Below are positions 53,180 to 62,271 of a stretch of DNA of 64,000 bases, in pieces. A model generated the notes under the pieces. It did not search any database. It saw only the letters and a program-made list of their open reading frames with translations, and was not told where the DNA came from. The DNA is from Bacteroidaceae bacterium (GTDB taxonomy: Bacteria; Bacteroidota; Bacteroidia; Bacteroidales; Bacteroidaceae): contig CAAGLA010000023.1 in the NCBI GenBank assembly GCA_900770655.1, positions 1 to 64,000 on the forward strand. Reading direction: 5' to 3'. Each line of letters opens with the position of its first letter. Within the stretch, counting starts at the first letter, position 1. A program made the translations under genes and the position numbers.

Positions 53180-55171
53180 TTAATAGCTGCATACAGGGCG
53201 GACTGTGAGACCATAATAACGTGAGTATCGATTGACGTAGAATTCATTGCCATAGAAGAGTAAACCGTAAGAGTCATCATAATAGTCACCCCAGAGCTCA
53301 CCTGACCAATAATAGCCAAATGAGCCACTGTAGTAGAGTTCTGTACCGTCGCGGTAGCCTGCAGCTGGCAAGAATATACTGTTGCCATTGGGGCCGGTTA
53401 TCTTGTAACCGCTAACGCCGTTATAAGTGGTCCAAGTCCAACTGCAATAGTCTATGAGTTCTTGGTATTCAGCATTTGTGGGAAGGCGCCAATTTCCACC
53501 CCAATAGTAGCGGGCTACATCGTAATAAGTACCGCTTATATCACTGCCTATATATACATAGTCGCTACCATTGTAGTATTGATAACTGCCCGTACTATAA
53601 TCGTACTTAGTAGAGGTTTCGCCCCAAGCGTAATAGTTGCCATAGCCTTCGGGCGAAGAGGCACCTACATTCCAACCGCCCCAATATACACTAAGGCCTA
53701 AATCCACTTTCTGGTACGTAGAAATTCCGTTGCTACTATATGAAGATTCTGTCGCATAATCCCCTGTAACAAATACTTGTCCTGTACCCTCAGCAATAAT
53801 ATAATTGTTATCGGAATATTCCTCGCTGCCACCGCTTGTTGAGTAATTGCCAGATTCATCATCATTGTTGTAACTATACCCGCTATTGTAATCACCACTA
53901 GTATCACTATAATTATTGTAATAGTTGTTGTCGTAATTGTAATAATAGTCGTCGTAATAAGACGAATACATATAATTCATAACAATATACCATATAAGGG
54001 CGGCTATTGCAACAATTAGAAATACGGCAAAAATTACAACTTTTAGTTTACTATCTTTTTTTGTAGGCTGCTGCGGAGTGTTATGCGAATGAGCTGGCTT
54101 TTTAACAGGCTCTTCAACAACCTCCACATCGGTTTCATCTATCAATTCCACATCGGCATCGTCTATCAAATCAACATCTGCAACATCAATTAAATCTACG
54201 TCTGCATTATCTTCCAAATCAACATTTGTCCCCTTTTTTACATCCCCAACAGAATTGTAACCGGCATTGTAATCAACTACGTCTTGTGGTTCGGGTCTTG
54301 CAACCGGTGGCTTTCCCAACAATTCTACAAACTCTTTTATACTATGGTTACCGCATCCATATCTCGACTGGTTTACGACCTTGTTCAGTCTTTGGGAAAC
54401 ACAACCCGGGAATTCAATTTCCCCACTTGCAGGGTGCGTTCCGGTAACAAGATAATACAAAACTGCACCAAGAGAATAGACATCTGAATTTTCAGTCGGC
54501 TGATTCTTTCCCTGTAAATTATACATTTCAAACGAAATGTATTTCTCCATTAATCCGCGTGGTCTAAAGTAATCTGCAGGGATATCGGAAATATCATCTT
54601 CCTTAACATTATAGACATCTACATATTTGTAATAGGGGTTCAAACTCAAAAGTACAACGTTACCCTTGGGGCCCACAATGATGCTGCTTGGATCTATAGA
54701 TAGGTGTAAGCGATTGTTGGAATGAAGATATTCCAAAGCTTCTGCTATTTTGCGAACATAGCCTAATGCAACGTCAACTTTCAATTTACCGTTACTCGAA
54801 ACCATTTCGAACAAGGAAGAACCTTCGACATATTCCATTACATAATATGCGGTATTGTTCTCCTCGAATACATCTACAACACGGGCAATGTCGGGGTGAC
54901 GTAATTGAAAAAGAGCTTCAGCATCGTCGAGAAAAAACTCTTTCAATTCCTCGAAACGTTTGACACTATTGCAGACAATTGAACCGGTTGCAACATCGCG
55001 ATAGGAATACTCACTAACAAAAAGTTCCTTAATTACACAAACATTACTGTCGGCCGGGAGAACTGTATTACGGGCCTCATAAACACAGCTGTAATTGCTT
55101 TTACTTAAATGGCGGACTATTTCGTATCTGCCATCTTGCAATTTGGCACCAACTTGTAAAAACATACTCAT
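53180..55171 (-). CDS. Membrane-anchored pseudokinase fused to a FISUMP domain
   Basis: 663 aa. Residues 1-285 have a serine/threonine-kinase fold with the ATP lysine in VCVIKEL (Lys48) and the Glu region, but the catalytic loop HRDLKPxN is HLSIDPSSI (Asp replaced by Ser158) and DFG is SLN (176-178), and the glycine loop is degraded. It should therefore lack normal kinase activity. Residues 315-353 are acidic repeats (ADVDLIDD-type); a transmembrane helix follows (376-399), then a Tyr/Asn/Ser-rich linker, and a C-terminal FISUMP/Fib_succ_major domain (e.g. GGNWRLPTNAEYQELI). The outer domain faces the periplasm or cell surface. Promoter box TATTTTTG just upstream, embedded in TTTGTAAA motifs. 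Confidence 0.8.
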   Translation of the reverse strand: MSMFLQVGAKLQDGRYEIVRHLSKSNYSCVYEARNTVLPADSNVCVIKELFVSEYSYRDVATGSIVCNSVKRFEELKEFFLDDAEALFQLRHPDIARVVDVFEENNTAYYVMEYVEGSSLFEMVSSNGKLKVDVALGYVRKIAEALEYLHSNNRLHLSIDPSSIIVGPKGNVVLLSLNPYYKYVDVYNVKEDDISDIPADYFRPRGLMEKYISFEMYNLQGKNQPTENSDVYSLGAVLYYLVTGTHPASGEIEFPGCVSQRLNKVVNQSRYGCGNHSIKEFVELLGKPPVARPEPQDVVDYNAGYNSVGDVKKGTNVDLEDNADVDLIDVADVDLIDDADVELIDETDVEVVEEPVKKPAHSHNTPQQPTKKDSKLKVVIFAVFLIVAIAALIWYIVMNYMYSSYYDDYYYNYDNNYYNNYSDTSGDYNSGYSYNNDDESGNYSTSGGSEEYSDNNYIIAEGTGQVFVTGDYATESSYSSNGISTYQKVDLGLSVYWGGWNVGASSPEGYGNYYAWGETSTKYDYSTGSYQYYNGSDYVYIGSDISGTYYDVARYYWGGNWRLPTNAEYQELIDYCSWTWTTYNGVSGYKITGPNGNSIFLPAAGYRDGTELYYSGSFGYYWSGELWGDYYDDSYGLLFYGNEFYVNRYSRYYGLTVRPVCSY

Positions 55172-55182
55172 TATATTTATGT

Positions 55183-55211
55183 TTTACAAAAATAAAATAA
55201 GTATTTGTAAA
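55183..55211 (-). promoter_or_regulatory. Promoter and dyad of the pseudokinase gene
   Basis: TTTACAAA (55183-55190) and TTTGTAAA (55204-55211) form an inverted pair around AATAAAATAAGTA. On the minus strand the first copy continues a -7 box TATTTTTG, 12 bases before the start codon region. Confidence 0.45.
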
Positions 55212-55270
55212 ATGCAACAGGTTTACATATTATATAAATTTGTGAAGATTAAGCCAAACCGTTACCCGTA

Positions 55271-55447
55271 TCAGCCCATTTTACCCGTAAGGTAGGCCTT
55301 TGTACGTTCATCCGATGGGTTTGAGAACATTGTTGCTGTATCGCCATATTCAACCAGCTGGCCCAAGTACATAAACATAGACTTAGATGATATTCGCATA
55401 GCCTGTCCCATATTATGGGTAACGATAAGAAAAACAAGCAGTTGCTT
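55271..55447 (-). pseudogene. pstB: 3' fragment of pstB (phosphate ABC transporter ATPase)
   Basis: Conceptual translation gives QLLVFLIVTHNMGQAMRISS, then MFMYLGQLVEYGDTATMF and RTKAYLTGKMG ending at a natural stop. This is the H-loop to C-terminus of PstB, about 58 residues, with no Walker A, signature or Walker B parts. It begins right at the stop codon of the phage protein gene to its right. No other pst gene is near. It is a scar: either a duplicated gene 3' end carried by an integrating element or the edge of a rearrangement. Confidence 0.8.
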
Positions 55448-55449
55448 TC

Positions 55450-58311
55450 TCAGTTTATACGGTTATTCCAAGCCGGAGCTATTTCAAGTTCAAAGCCGGT
55501 AATAATGCTGTTACAGCCAAGTTCACCTACCACCGCAAACAAGAAGTACCTGTACGACTGCGATGGATAATATGGAAAATGCAGGTCGCAACATTCTCTT
55601 TGTGTTTCACTGCCGGCAACAATCTTGAAGTTCACACCGTCGTTACTACCAAGCATATATGCGGCAAGTAACGGCGAGGCAGGAGCCTTGCTCTGCAATT
55701 GCGACACCGTAGCGTGAAGCATAAGTTGAATAACTCTTTTAGGAAGTTTTGTTCCCCACGGTTGAGGGCGTGTGAGCAACAGCACCCTATTGCCACCCTC
55801 GTTTTTTTTATCGAGAGAAAATATTCTTGTAGCCCCATCGCCGGCTGTAAAGAACATAAAATGCGAATAGTCGTTTACAAAACCGGCTATACGTTCTGTC
55901 ATACGGCTCCACGTACCATATTCAACAGAGTATATATAGGTATAGCCACAAGATTGGTTGGCCACTACAATCTCATTATACTCAGCAAGGTAAGCAACAG
56001 TCGCTGCCGATAGAAAATTCTCAAAAGAGATATCCTCTTTTATGCCCTGCATCGACACCAAAGATGCAATCTTCTCTATAACCGGCGAAAAGAGAATAGA
56101 AGAAACTGCGGGAATACACTCCATAGCTCCCGACAGTTTTTTTATACTGCTGCCACGAAGCAGCATAAGCCCCTGTTCACCGGCAAAAACCACACCACTG
56201 TCTATTCCGCAGACACTATTAGGCTGAGTGCATTTTTCTCTGGAGAGCGGGAAACAGCCTGCGTATGCAATGGTTCCCGAAGCATCAAGCGACAGTGCCC
56301 AAATGCCGTCACTGCAGAAGACATAGAGCGGATGCTGGCCGAACTGCCCCTGAGAAAGAGCAACCGTATTGCTCGCCATTGCCACTACCCGCCCCTGAGA
56401 AGGAGTATAAGTGGCCGATGCCGGAAAAACAAACGGATTACCCGCCTGTGAAACCTTTATTACATTGCTGCGCACTTCAAATGCCATATCACCAATAACA
56501 GGAACAGTGCCCACTTCTTCCCAACCCGAATCGACCGGAATATTGTTTATATCGGTGAATTCATCGTCACTATCTATTGTTTTATTCCTAATATCAAACA
56601 CCAGTTTGTCACCGTCTACAATACCCCTGTATATTCCAAAGATGCGTAGTGTATTATATGGCGCATCGGGGAACCTCTTTCCGTCATAGGTCCAGCACCC
56701 TTGTTCTTCTGAGTATACCACTTCGTAGACACCGGTGGTATAATTGAACATTGCAAGAACATCTTCATCGTCTACAGCTGCAGGTGAACCGCCGTTCGCA
56801 AAAACAGCCGAAACAGAGACCGAATATGGTGACGACCACTTATGAAGATACTGCGAAATATTCAGGTTGTTATGGGCCGACAGTTTAAATGTACGCGCTA
56901 CAATTTCACCCTCAACGTTTATATAAATGCGCATTGACACGGCACGTGAATCGGGGTACGACAACAAAGGCGGCAGTTCCATTGTACCATTATTGCAGCA
57001 AAGAGCAACATCTCCAAGCTCGTTAACAACAGTTTTTGTTCCGCCTGTTGTCTCCACAACAGTATGCACTGTAACAGCGGCCATAGAAACATTGTCTTTA
57101 TTTGGAAGAGATAACGAAGAAGAATCGTACCCTTTAAACAACCGCTCCTTGAGCGCACCAATGTGCAAACGGTCGTTCAGCATATAACTGCACTCTGCCG
57201 CCATAGTTGCCGGAGAAGAAGAGTGTACCTCGCTCGCCAGCGAAGGCTGAAGCACAAGATTGGTGGGCGAAACATCGTCTAGCGCAAAAAGCAGATTACC
57301 TTCTATATCAAACTCAGCAACTTTGTAATATAGAGAAGAGTTTGCTATATCGTTCCATAAATCGGCAGGCTTTTTAACAACGTAACTCTCTATTGTACGG
57401 TGTGCCGGAATTCCTGTTTCAGGGTCCGATTGTGTTCTCAACGCACTCTCAACCTGCTTGCCGGTAATTGAAGGAGTGGAAAAAAGGTCTATGCCCACAA
57501 CCACACCCCTCCAAGCATCGAGGTTCAGGTTAGTAAATTTGAACAAAGGTTTAAAGCCACGTACCCGAACCTTATACCTTGAAACGCCGTCATTACCGCC
57601 CATCGACTCCGACTGCATATTGCCGGCATCGCGCGAAATATTATCATCGCGACAACTGTCACAGACATATATTATATGTGAACAGTTTATGTAAGAACCG
57701 TCGTACAGCCTTAGAGCAAACCTGAATAGCGCCCTGTCAATATAGTATCCCTCTTTTCCTAGAACAGAGATACATTCATCTATATACCCCTTCTCGTTAT
57801 ACTTCCACGAAGCCTCAAGATTCTCCACCGTAGAAGTCACATAGAAACTGCTCTCTGTAGTCAACTGCTGCACTTTCGACTGCGGAGAAATTTCCAGCAC
57901 AGGCAGCTGCGGGCAATTGCCAAGCAGGCGGTAGGTACCTGTGTCGTAAAGTATATAATCTATTGATGAATCACTAAGGCAACAGACGAGATTGCCAATG
58001 AACTCTATACTTTTCACGCCTGTAAGACCTTCGAAGCGCAAGATAGAGCCATTCTCTTTCAAAGGGTTCCACTCTTTATCGTATGGATGCACCTCACCCT
58101 CAATGTTTACACAAAGGTAACACCCCGCCATTTCGTGCCATTTCACAATACGGTACTCCCCCTGCAGTTCGGCAACAGTGCCGGCCTGAGGCAACGGCGA
58201 CAAAGAACCGTTCTCCATACGAAGGTTCACAGCGTCTACACATTCACCCTCGGTAGAGAGAATATTATCGGTATGCCTTGCAATACCCTTAAACGAAAAA
58301 CTTTTATGCAT
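55450..58311 (-). CDS. Large phage stabilisation/tail-type protein
   Basis: 953 aa from the ATG at 58311 (an upstream in-frame start would overlap the previous gene). The N-terminus KSFSFKGIARHTDNILSTEG, then ECVDAVNLRMENGSLSPLPQ, resembles neck-stabilisation proteins of Bacteroides podovirus prophages, comparable in position to P22 gp10. Most of the sequence is beta-rich, propeller-like (repeated motifs such as IFGIYRGIVDGDKLVFDI). It may close the neck after packaging. Last gene of cluster A, ending at the pstB scar. Confidence 0.55.
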   Translation of the reverse strand: MHKSFSFKGIARHTDNILSTEGECVDAVNLRMENGSLSPLPQAGTVAELQGEYRIVKWHEMAGCYLCVNIEGEVHPYDKEWNPLKENGSILRFEGLTGVKSIEFIGNLVCCLSDSSIDYILYDTGTYRLLGNCPQLPVLEISPQSKVQQLTTESSFYVTSTVENLEASWKYNEKGYIDECISVLGKEGYYIDRALFRFALRLYDGSYINCSHIIYVCDSCRDDNISRDAGNMQSESMGGNDGVSRYKVRVRGFKPLFKFTNLNLDAWRGVVVGIDLFSTPSITGKQVESALRTQSDPETGIPAHRTIESYVVKKPADLWNDIANSSLYYKVAEFDIEGNLLFALDDVSPTNLVLQPSLASEVHSSSPATMAAECSYMLNDRLHIGALKERLFKGYDSSSLSLPNKDNVSMAAVTVHTVVETTGGTKTVVNELGDVALCCNNGTMELPPLLSYPDSRAVSMRIYINVEGEIVARTFKLSAHNNLNISQYLHKWSSPYSVSVSAVFANGGSPAAVDDEDVLAMFNYTTGVYEVVYSEEQGCWTYDGKRFPDAPYNTLRIFGIYRGIVDGDKLVFDIRNKTIDSDDEFTDINNIPVDSGWEEVGTVPVIGDMAFEVRSNVIKVSQAGNPFVFPASATYTPSQGRVVAMASNTVALSQGQFGQHPLYVFCSDGIWALSLDASGTIAYAGCFPLSREKCTQPNSVCGIDSGVVFAGEQGLMLLRGSSIKKLSGAMECIPAVSSILFSPVIEKIASLVSMQGIKEDISFENFLSAATVAYLAEYNEIVVANQSCGYTYIYSVEYGTWSRMTERIAGFVNDYSHFMFFTAGDGATRIFSLDKKNEGGNRVLLLTRPQPWGTKLPKRVIQLMLHATVSQLQSKAPASPLLAAYMLGSNDGVNFKIVAGSETQRECCDLHFPYYPSQSYRYFLFAVVGELGCNSIITGFELEIAPAWNNRIN

Positions 58312-58316
58312 AACAA

Positions 58317-58709
58317 CTATTCTTTCTTTTTTGTAATTTGCCATAGCCAATCGAAGCCCCCCACTCTCCACAGCAGAAACAAAACAGGCAACAACAGAGG
58401 CCACCATACACACCTGCTGCTGCCCTTTTGCACAGTGCGGGTTACAGTATGCTGCTTGTATATTGTATCACAAATTACAACTGTATCGCGCCTCAGGCTT
58501 TCCCTGTATTGTGTACGGTAGCGGGTGAGATATACAGTGTCGGCATTCTCGCGCACAAAGACACTGTCGTGCACAAAAACACTGTCACTCACCACCCGCT
58601 CTACAAGATTGTAGCTCGATTCAGCTGTACGGTCGGCAACATATTCCGCTCTGCAGCCAAACAATGTTGCCAATAAAAAACTAAAGCATATTCCTCTTAC
58701 TGCTTTCAT
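58317..58709 (-). CDS. Spanin-like lipoprotein of the lysis cassette
   Basis: 130 aa from the ATG at 58709 (an upstream TTG is less likely). Lipobox near LATLFGCRAEY (Cys about 19), a middle part with repeated DSVFVHDSVFVRE and DTVYLTRYRT beta/coil segments, and a C-terminal hydrophobic segment (WWPLLLPVLFLLWRVGG). Its location after the holin fits an outer-membrane disrupting spanin, though the C-terminal helix is unusual for one. Overlaps the holin gene end by about 29 bases. Confidence 0.5.
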   Translation of the reverse strand: MKAVRGICFSFLLATLFGCRAEYVADRTAESSYNLVERVVSDSVFVHDSVFVRENADTVYLTRYRTQYRESLRRDTVVICDTIYKQHTVTRTVQKGSSRCVWWPLLLPVLFLLWRVGGFDWLWQITKKKE

Positions 58710-59148
58710 ATTCAAAATAATCTTTCAGCCAATTACTCCGCTCAAGAACACGCAAACTGAATATATAATAGAGAAAATTCAAAACACGGAAGAGAGTGCT
58801 CCTTTCGCCGGTTATCATACGCGCATTGCGCAATATGTTGGTTCCGTAAAAATATATGGCAACATATATCATAAACGAAACACAGTGCACAGCAGCTTCC
58901 TCTTCGCCTTTGAAGTGGCCAAGCAGATATATCGATGTTATCATAACAAAATAAACTGCTGCATCGCGAAAGAAACGGAAAGCCTTCCTGAAACTCCACT
59001 CCCTGTGGTTACCCACATCGGCAAGAACACCTATTATGAAATTAACCGTAAAGAGCAATACCAGCCCGAACATATCATTGCGTATCGGGAATAGCAAACC
59101 GGCAATATTGGCAAACAAGGATGCTGCCACCAGTTTCAAGGTATCCAT
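58681..59148 (-). CDS. Holin-like membrane protein
   Basis: 155 aa with about four transmembrane helices (LVAASLFANIAGLLFPI, FGLVLLFTVNFIIGVLADVG, AAVYFVMITSIYLLGHF, CVSFMIYVAIYFYG) and a charged C-terminus. Size, topology and position between head genes and the spanin-like gene fit the phage holin families of Bacteroides. It would form the lysis pore. Confidence 0.6.
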   Translation of the reverse strand: MDTLKLVAASLFANIAGLLFPIRNDMFGLVLLFTVNFIIGVLADVGNHREWSFRKAFRFFRDAAVYFVMITSIYLLGHFKGEEEAAVHCVSFMIYVAIYFYGTNILRNARMITGERSTLFRVLNFLYYIFSLRVLERSNWLKDYFEYESSKRNML

Positions 59149-59151
59149 AAT

Positions 59152-59433
59152 TTACTGTTCAAGAGTTTTTATAAGCGTTATCTCACTACGTGAAGCAAAT
59201 TTCACAAACTGCCCGCACATTGCACCTTCGAGCGTAATCTCGCTCCTTAGTTCATCGAGACCGAAGTCGTCATATTTTATATACTCTTCTGCCCCGTCTA
59301 TGCTCACAAGAACCTCTACCGGATAAGGACCTTTTTTGTGCACACGTACCCTTACATCGCCGCCACTGCACATTAAAGGCTCACTCACCCAATAGTCGTT
59401 ACTCTTTGTGAAGCCAATATTTTTCAATTCCAT
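59152..59433 (-). CDS. Small beta-rich virion-cluster protein
   Basis: 93 aa, no membrane segment. Alternating strands such as GGDVRVRVHKKGPYPVEVLV and SEITLEGAMCG. Three bases between it and both neighbours. Probably a small head/neck or head-decoration protein; no family recognised. Confidence 0.4.
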   Translation of the reverse strand: MELKNIGFTKSNDYWVSEPLMCSGGDVRVRVHKKGPYPVEVLVSIDGAEEYIKYDDFGLDELRSEITLEGAMCGQFVKFASRSEITLIKTLEQ

Positions 59434-59436
59434 ACT

Positions 59437-60093
59437 CTACCTCTTTTGCATATTATTGCCCCCACAGAGTGAAAGGGCAAAAGAATGATACATATTCGCG
59501 GTATCGAAGCGTTCGAACATTATATATAACAATGCCGCACACTCATATACTACAGCATCTGCCATAGCGGCATCACATATTCCTAACCCTTCTGATGCGT
59601 TGTATGTAGCCTCGTAGACAAAATTCTCCACAACAGCGGCACTGCCCTGCGGTAAAGGGTAGAGCCGCACACAGCGTACGCCGTCGGGCATAACATCTTC
59701 GACACATACAGGCCTGAAGAAACCGGCTCTGGTATCCTTGCCCCTTTGCAACAGCGCCTTGTGCGACCGCGGAGAATAGAACTTTGTACAAGGCTGTTTC
59801 CAGCCGGCAACAGATAGGCTTACCGGCGACACGAAGTCTGCGGGAAGAACAATATACCCGGCGCCGTCGCCACTCCCAACTACAGGCACGGCAGAAGGCG
59901 TCGCAGCCTTCACGTTCACACGCGCCATAGCCTGCTTGTTCTTCTGCACAAAGGCAACTGCCCGAGGCAACAATCTCTTTATGTTATCGTCGAAAGAGCG
60001 TCTGTCGGGTGTGAGCAATGTAACCGCAGAATCATCATCGGCCTCATTTATTGTCTGCCTAACCTTTTCAACAAGTTCACTCTCTTTCATCAT
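59437..60093 (-). CDS. Head-tail adaptor-like protein
   Basis: 218 aa from the ATG at 60093, whose ATGA overlaps the previous stop. Pattern: helical N-terminus (ESELVEKVRQTINEADDD), the segment GYIVLPADFVSPVSLSVAGW, and a helical C-terminus with LLYIMFERFDTANMY. The V/I-x-LP-x-DF and W pattern is typical of head-tail connector proteins, comparable to P22 gp4 in position. The assignment is by layout. Confidence 0.5.
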   Translation of the reverse strand: MMKESELVEKVRQTINEADDDSAVTLLTPDRRSFDDNIKRLLPRAVAFVQKNKQAMARVNVKAATPSAVPVVGSGDGAGYIVLPADFVSPVSLSVAGWKQPCTKFYSPRSHKALLQRGKDTRAGFFRPVCVEDVMPDGVRCVRLYPLPQGSAAVVENFVYEATYNASEGLGICDAAMADAVVYECAALLYIMFERFDTANMYHSFALSLCGGNNMQKR

Positions 60094-60512
60094 AGCCAAT
60101 TAGGAAAAGTTACCCCTTTTTGAATGGCTGCCATTTTTATGGCACTCTTGTTCTGCAACTCCGATAGTTTGCAGTTATACGGTTCAGCCATCAAGAAGGC
60201 ACGAGCCTGCTGCATATTAGCAACATCACTCACCACCTTAGTGTCTGCGACCTCTTCTGCGGGTTCCTCCTCGGTTATTGGAAGCTCAATTTTCTCAACC
60301 TTGCCGCGGATAATTTCCCCCTTCCTGAATGCCTCGCTGCTCTCAATAGTGTGCTGGAAGAGAGGATTGTCTGTTGTGTAGGTGGCAGGATATACACCTG
60401 TAGAATTTATGGCACCGCCCGTGAATTCTATACGGACAAGCGCTTTGCCTATACGGAAATAGCAGTTTCTCTCTATCTGTCCGTGAATCTCGTATGTTAT
60501 TCTCTTTTTCAT
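60090..60512 (-). CDS. Small head-associated protein
   Basis: 140 aa. N-terminal beta-rich domain (YFRIGKALVRIEFTGGAINS), then an acidic linker (ITEEEPAEEVADTKVV) and a helical C-terminus (YNCKLSELQNKSAIKMAAIQ). It directly follows the major-capsid-type gene after a terminator-like hairpin, the usual place for a head-decoration or completion protein. Confidence 0.45.
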   Translation of the reverse strand: MKKRITYEIHGQIERNCYFRIGKALVRIEFTGGAINSTGVYPATYTTDNPLFQHTIESSEAFRKGEIIRGKVEKIELPITEEEPAEEVADTKVVSDVANMQQARAFLMAEPYNCKLSELQNKSAIKMAAIQKGVTFPNWL

Positions 60513-60551
60513 AATTAATTGAATTAATAAACTGTTTGAATTACTTAAAAA

Positions 60552-60586
60552 GAGGGTGACTGAAAAGTGATTCTTCTGTCACCCTC
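60552..60586 (-). terminator. Hairpin after the capsid-type gene (attenuator)
   Basis: GAGGGTGAC / GTCACCCTC, 9-bp stem; on the minus strand it is followed by CTCTTTTTAAG. A partial terminator here would give more capsid mRNA than downstream mRNA, as is common in phage operons. Confidence 0.6.
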
Positions 60587-60618
60587 CTTGCGAAATCCAT
60601 AAAAGGATTGTAAAGTCT

Positions 60619-62238
60619 TTATGCAAGTATCTCACCGGTATATTCAACCCAAGTAGTACCGTTAAAGGTCACCACTGTACCTGCCGAGAACCAAAGTTTC
60701 GATGTACCGTTGACGGTATGGTTCACATCGGCCGACAGAATCACTACATCGTTCAAGTTGGGGTCGGTAGGAAGTGTGGCAGCACTTGTCACACGCGATG
60801 CACCGGGAATATCACTCTCTTCGGCCGCGCCGTTCACCCAAATGTGCGAGTAGCCTTTGAGGCATAGACAGTCTATTGTCATAACTACTTCGCGCTTTGC
60901 CTCCTCGCCGTCGACATTTTCGGTCTTGGCATCCTCGTTCTTCATATAATAGCGTACAAGCCCGTTCTCGTCAATGAGACCACCACAATGCGCATACCCA
61001 AGAGCATCGAGTGTAGGGTCGTGTATAAGGTCTATATCGCCAAAGACTGTGTGAATCTTGGTACATTCTATACCGAACACTTTGTCGCCGGTGACACTAA
61101 TGTTCTTGTGAAGTGTGAGGTCTATCTTCTGAATATCGTTGAGCAGCTGCTTACCAAGCAACCAAATGGCTTTCTTTGTACAGTTGAAGCCGGTGAACTT
61201 AACCATTGAGAGGTTCACAAGATCGGCAAAAGTTATCTTTGACGAAAGGTCGTACTGACGTTTGAACTGCCAGCGGATACCCTTAGAGAAGTAATCCCAT
61301 TGGTAACCCATTGCATTGTCCATAGCCTGAACCTTGAACTTGCCCGGCTGCCCTACCCACGCTGTGCGGCAGCTCTCGAGACGGAACTGGCGAAGTACAG
61401 CTTCGGCAATCTGCGACTCGTTGAACTGAATTCTCTTCTTCTGTGCGGCGAAGTAGTCACTCACAATGCTGTTGCACAACTGCTTCTGCAAGTACATACG
61501 CTCCGGTACTGGAACTATTGTAGAGGGGGCTATAAACTTCTGTGTCTCGTATGCAGCCGAAGAGAGCAGAATAATCTCAGTACCGGCTGGAATTGTAGGT
61601 ACAACACAATAATCGTCGCTTGCATTCACTTTAGGACCGTTCACGGCCATAGCGATAGGAGCCTCCGTAGTACTGTTCTTTCCAACAAAGAAAAGCATAA
61701 GGTCCACGCCCGGCAATTCTATCTGGCCTGTAGGGTCGTATCCGTTCACGCCTTTACATATTGCCGTGTAATACTCTTGGAAAATTTTTCTCTCGCCTGT
61801 AGTAGAGAAAGGAATCTCGGCACGTGTAGCCTTAATGCCGGTATAGGTCTCATTGGTGTAGGCCTTAGAGCGTTTGTCGTCTATGAGGTAATGGTCTACC
61901 TCGAAAGATGTAACACGTACCTGACGGCGGATTTTACGTTTGATTGTGTCTATAATGCTCTCGTCGCTGGCAATGCTTGTAATCTGGTCATCGACATCGG
62001 CATCAATCAGGTCGGTGCCAAGTTCGCTTGAGTTTGAGACAGTTGTAGCATCCCCCAAACCGTGCGCAGCCAAACCGCCGATACCTCTCGATGGTTTTGT
62101 TGTTCCTGCAGCAACGGTGTTTACTGTGGCAAGCACAAGGCCCGGTGCCGAATCATCGACAAGACAAAGAGCGATTGAAACAATTGAGACAATCACAAAA
62201 AGAGGGTTTTCCCTCAAAAAACAGATGAATCTTTTCAT
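60619..62238 (-). CDS. Putative major capsid protein
   Basis: 539 aa. Placed right after a scaffold-like gene and before head-completion genes. Basic/helical segment near residue 85 (DESIIDTIKRKIRRQVRVTS) then SFEVDHYLIDDKRSKAYTNE, resembling the N-arm/E-loop region of SU10/DUF5309-like capsid proteins. The N-terminal 40 residues (FVIVSIVSIALCLVDDSAPG) are hydrophobic, which is unusual for a capsid protein. Two C-terminal beta domains (IWVNGAAEESDIPGASRVT, VTFNGTTWVEYTGE) look like decoration domains. Confidence 0.6.
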   Translation of the reverse strand: MKRFICFLRENPLFVIVSIVSIALCLVDDSAPGLVLATVNTVAAGTTKPSRGIGGLAAHGLGDATTVSNSSELGTDLIDADVDDQITSIASDESIIDTIKRKIRRQVRVTSFEVDHYLIDDKRSKAYTNETYTGIKATRAEIPFSTTGERKIFQEYYTAICKGVNGYDPTGQIELPGVDLMLFFVGKNSTTEAPIAMAVNGPKVNASDDYCVVPTIPAGTEIILLSSAAYETQKFIAPSTIVPVPERMYLQKQLCNSIVSDYFAAQKKRIQFNESQIAEAVLRQFRLESCRTAWVGQPGKFKVQAMDNAMGYQWDYFSKGIRWQFKRQYDLSSKITFADLVNLSMVKFTGFNCTKKAIWLLGKQLLNDIQKIDLTLHKNISVTGDKVFGIECTKIHTVFGDIDLIHDPTLDALGYAHCGGLIDENGLVRYYMKNEDAKTENVDGEEAKREVVMTIDCLCLKGYSHIWVNGAAEESDIPGASRVTSAATLPTDPNLNDVVILSADVNHTVNGTSKLWFSAGTVVTFNGTTWVEYTGEILA

Positions 62239-62271
62239 AAAAAAACAATTAATGATTAATGAAACGAATAA

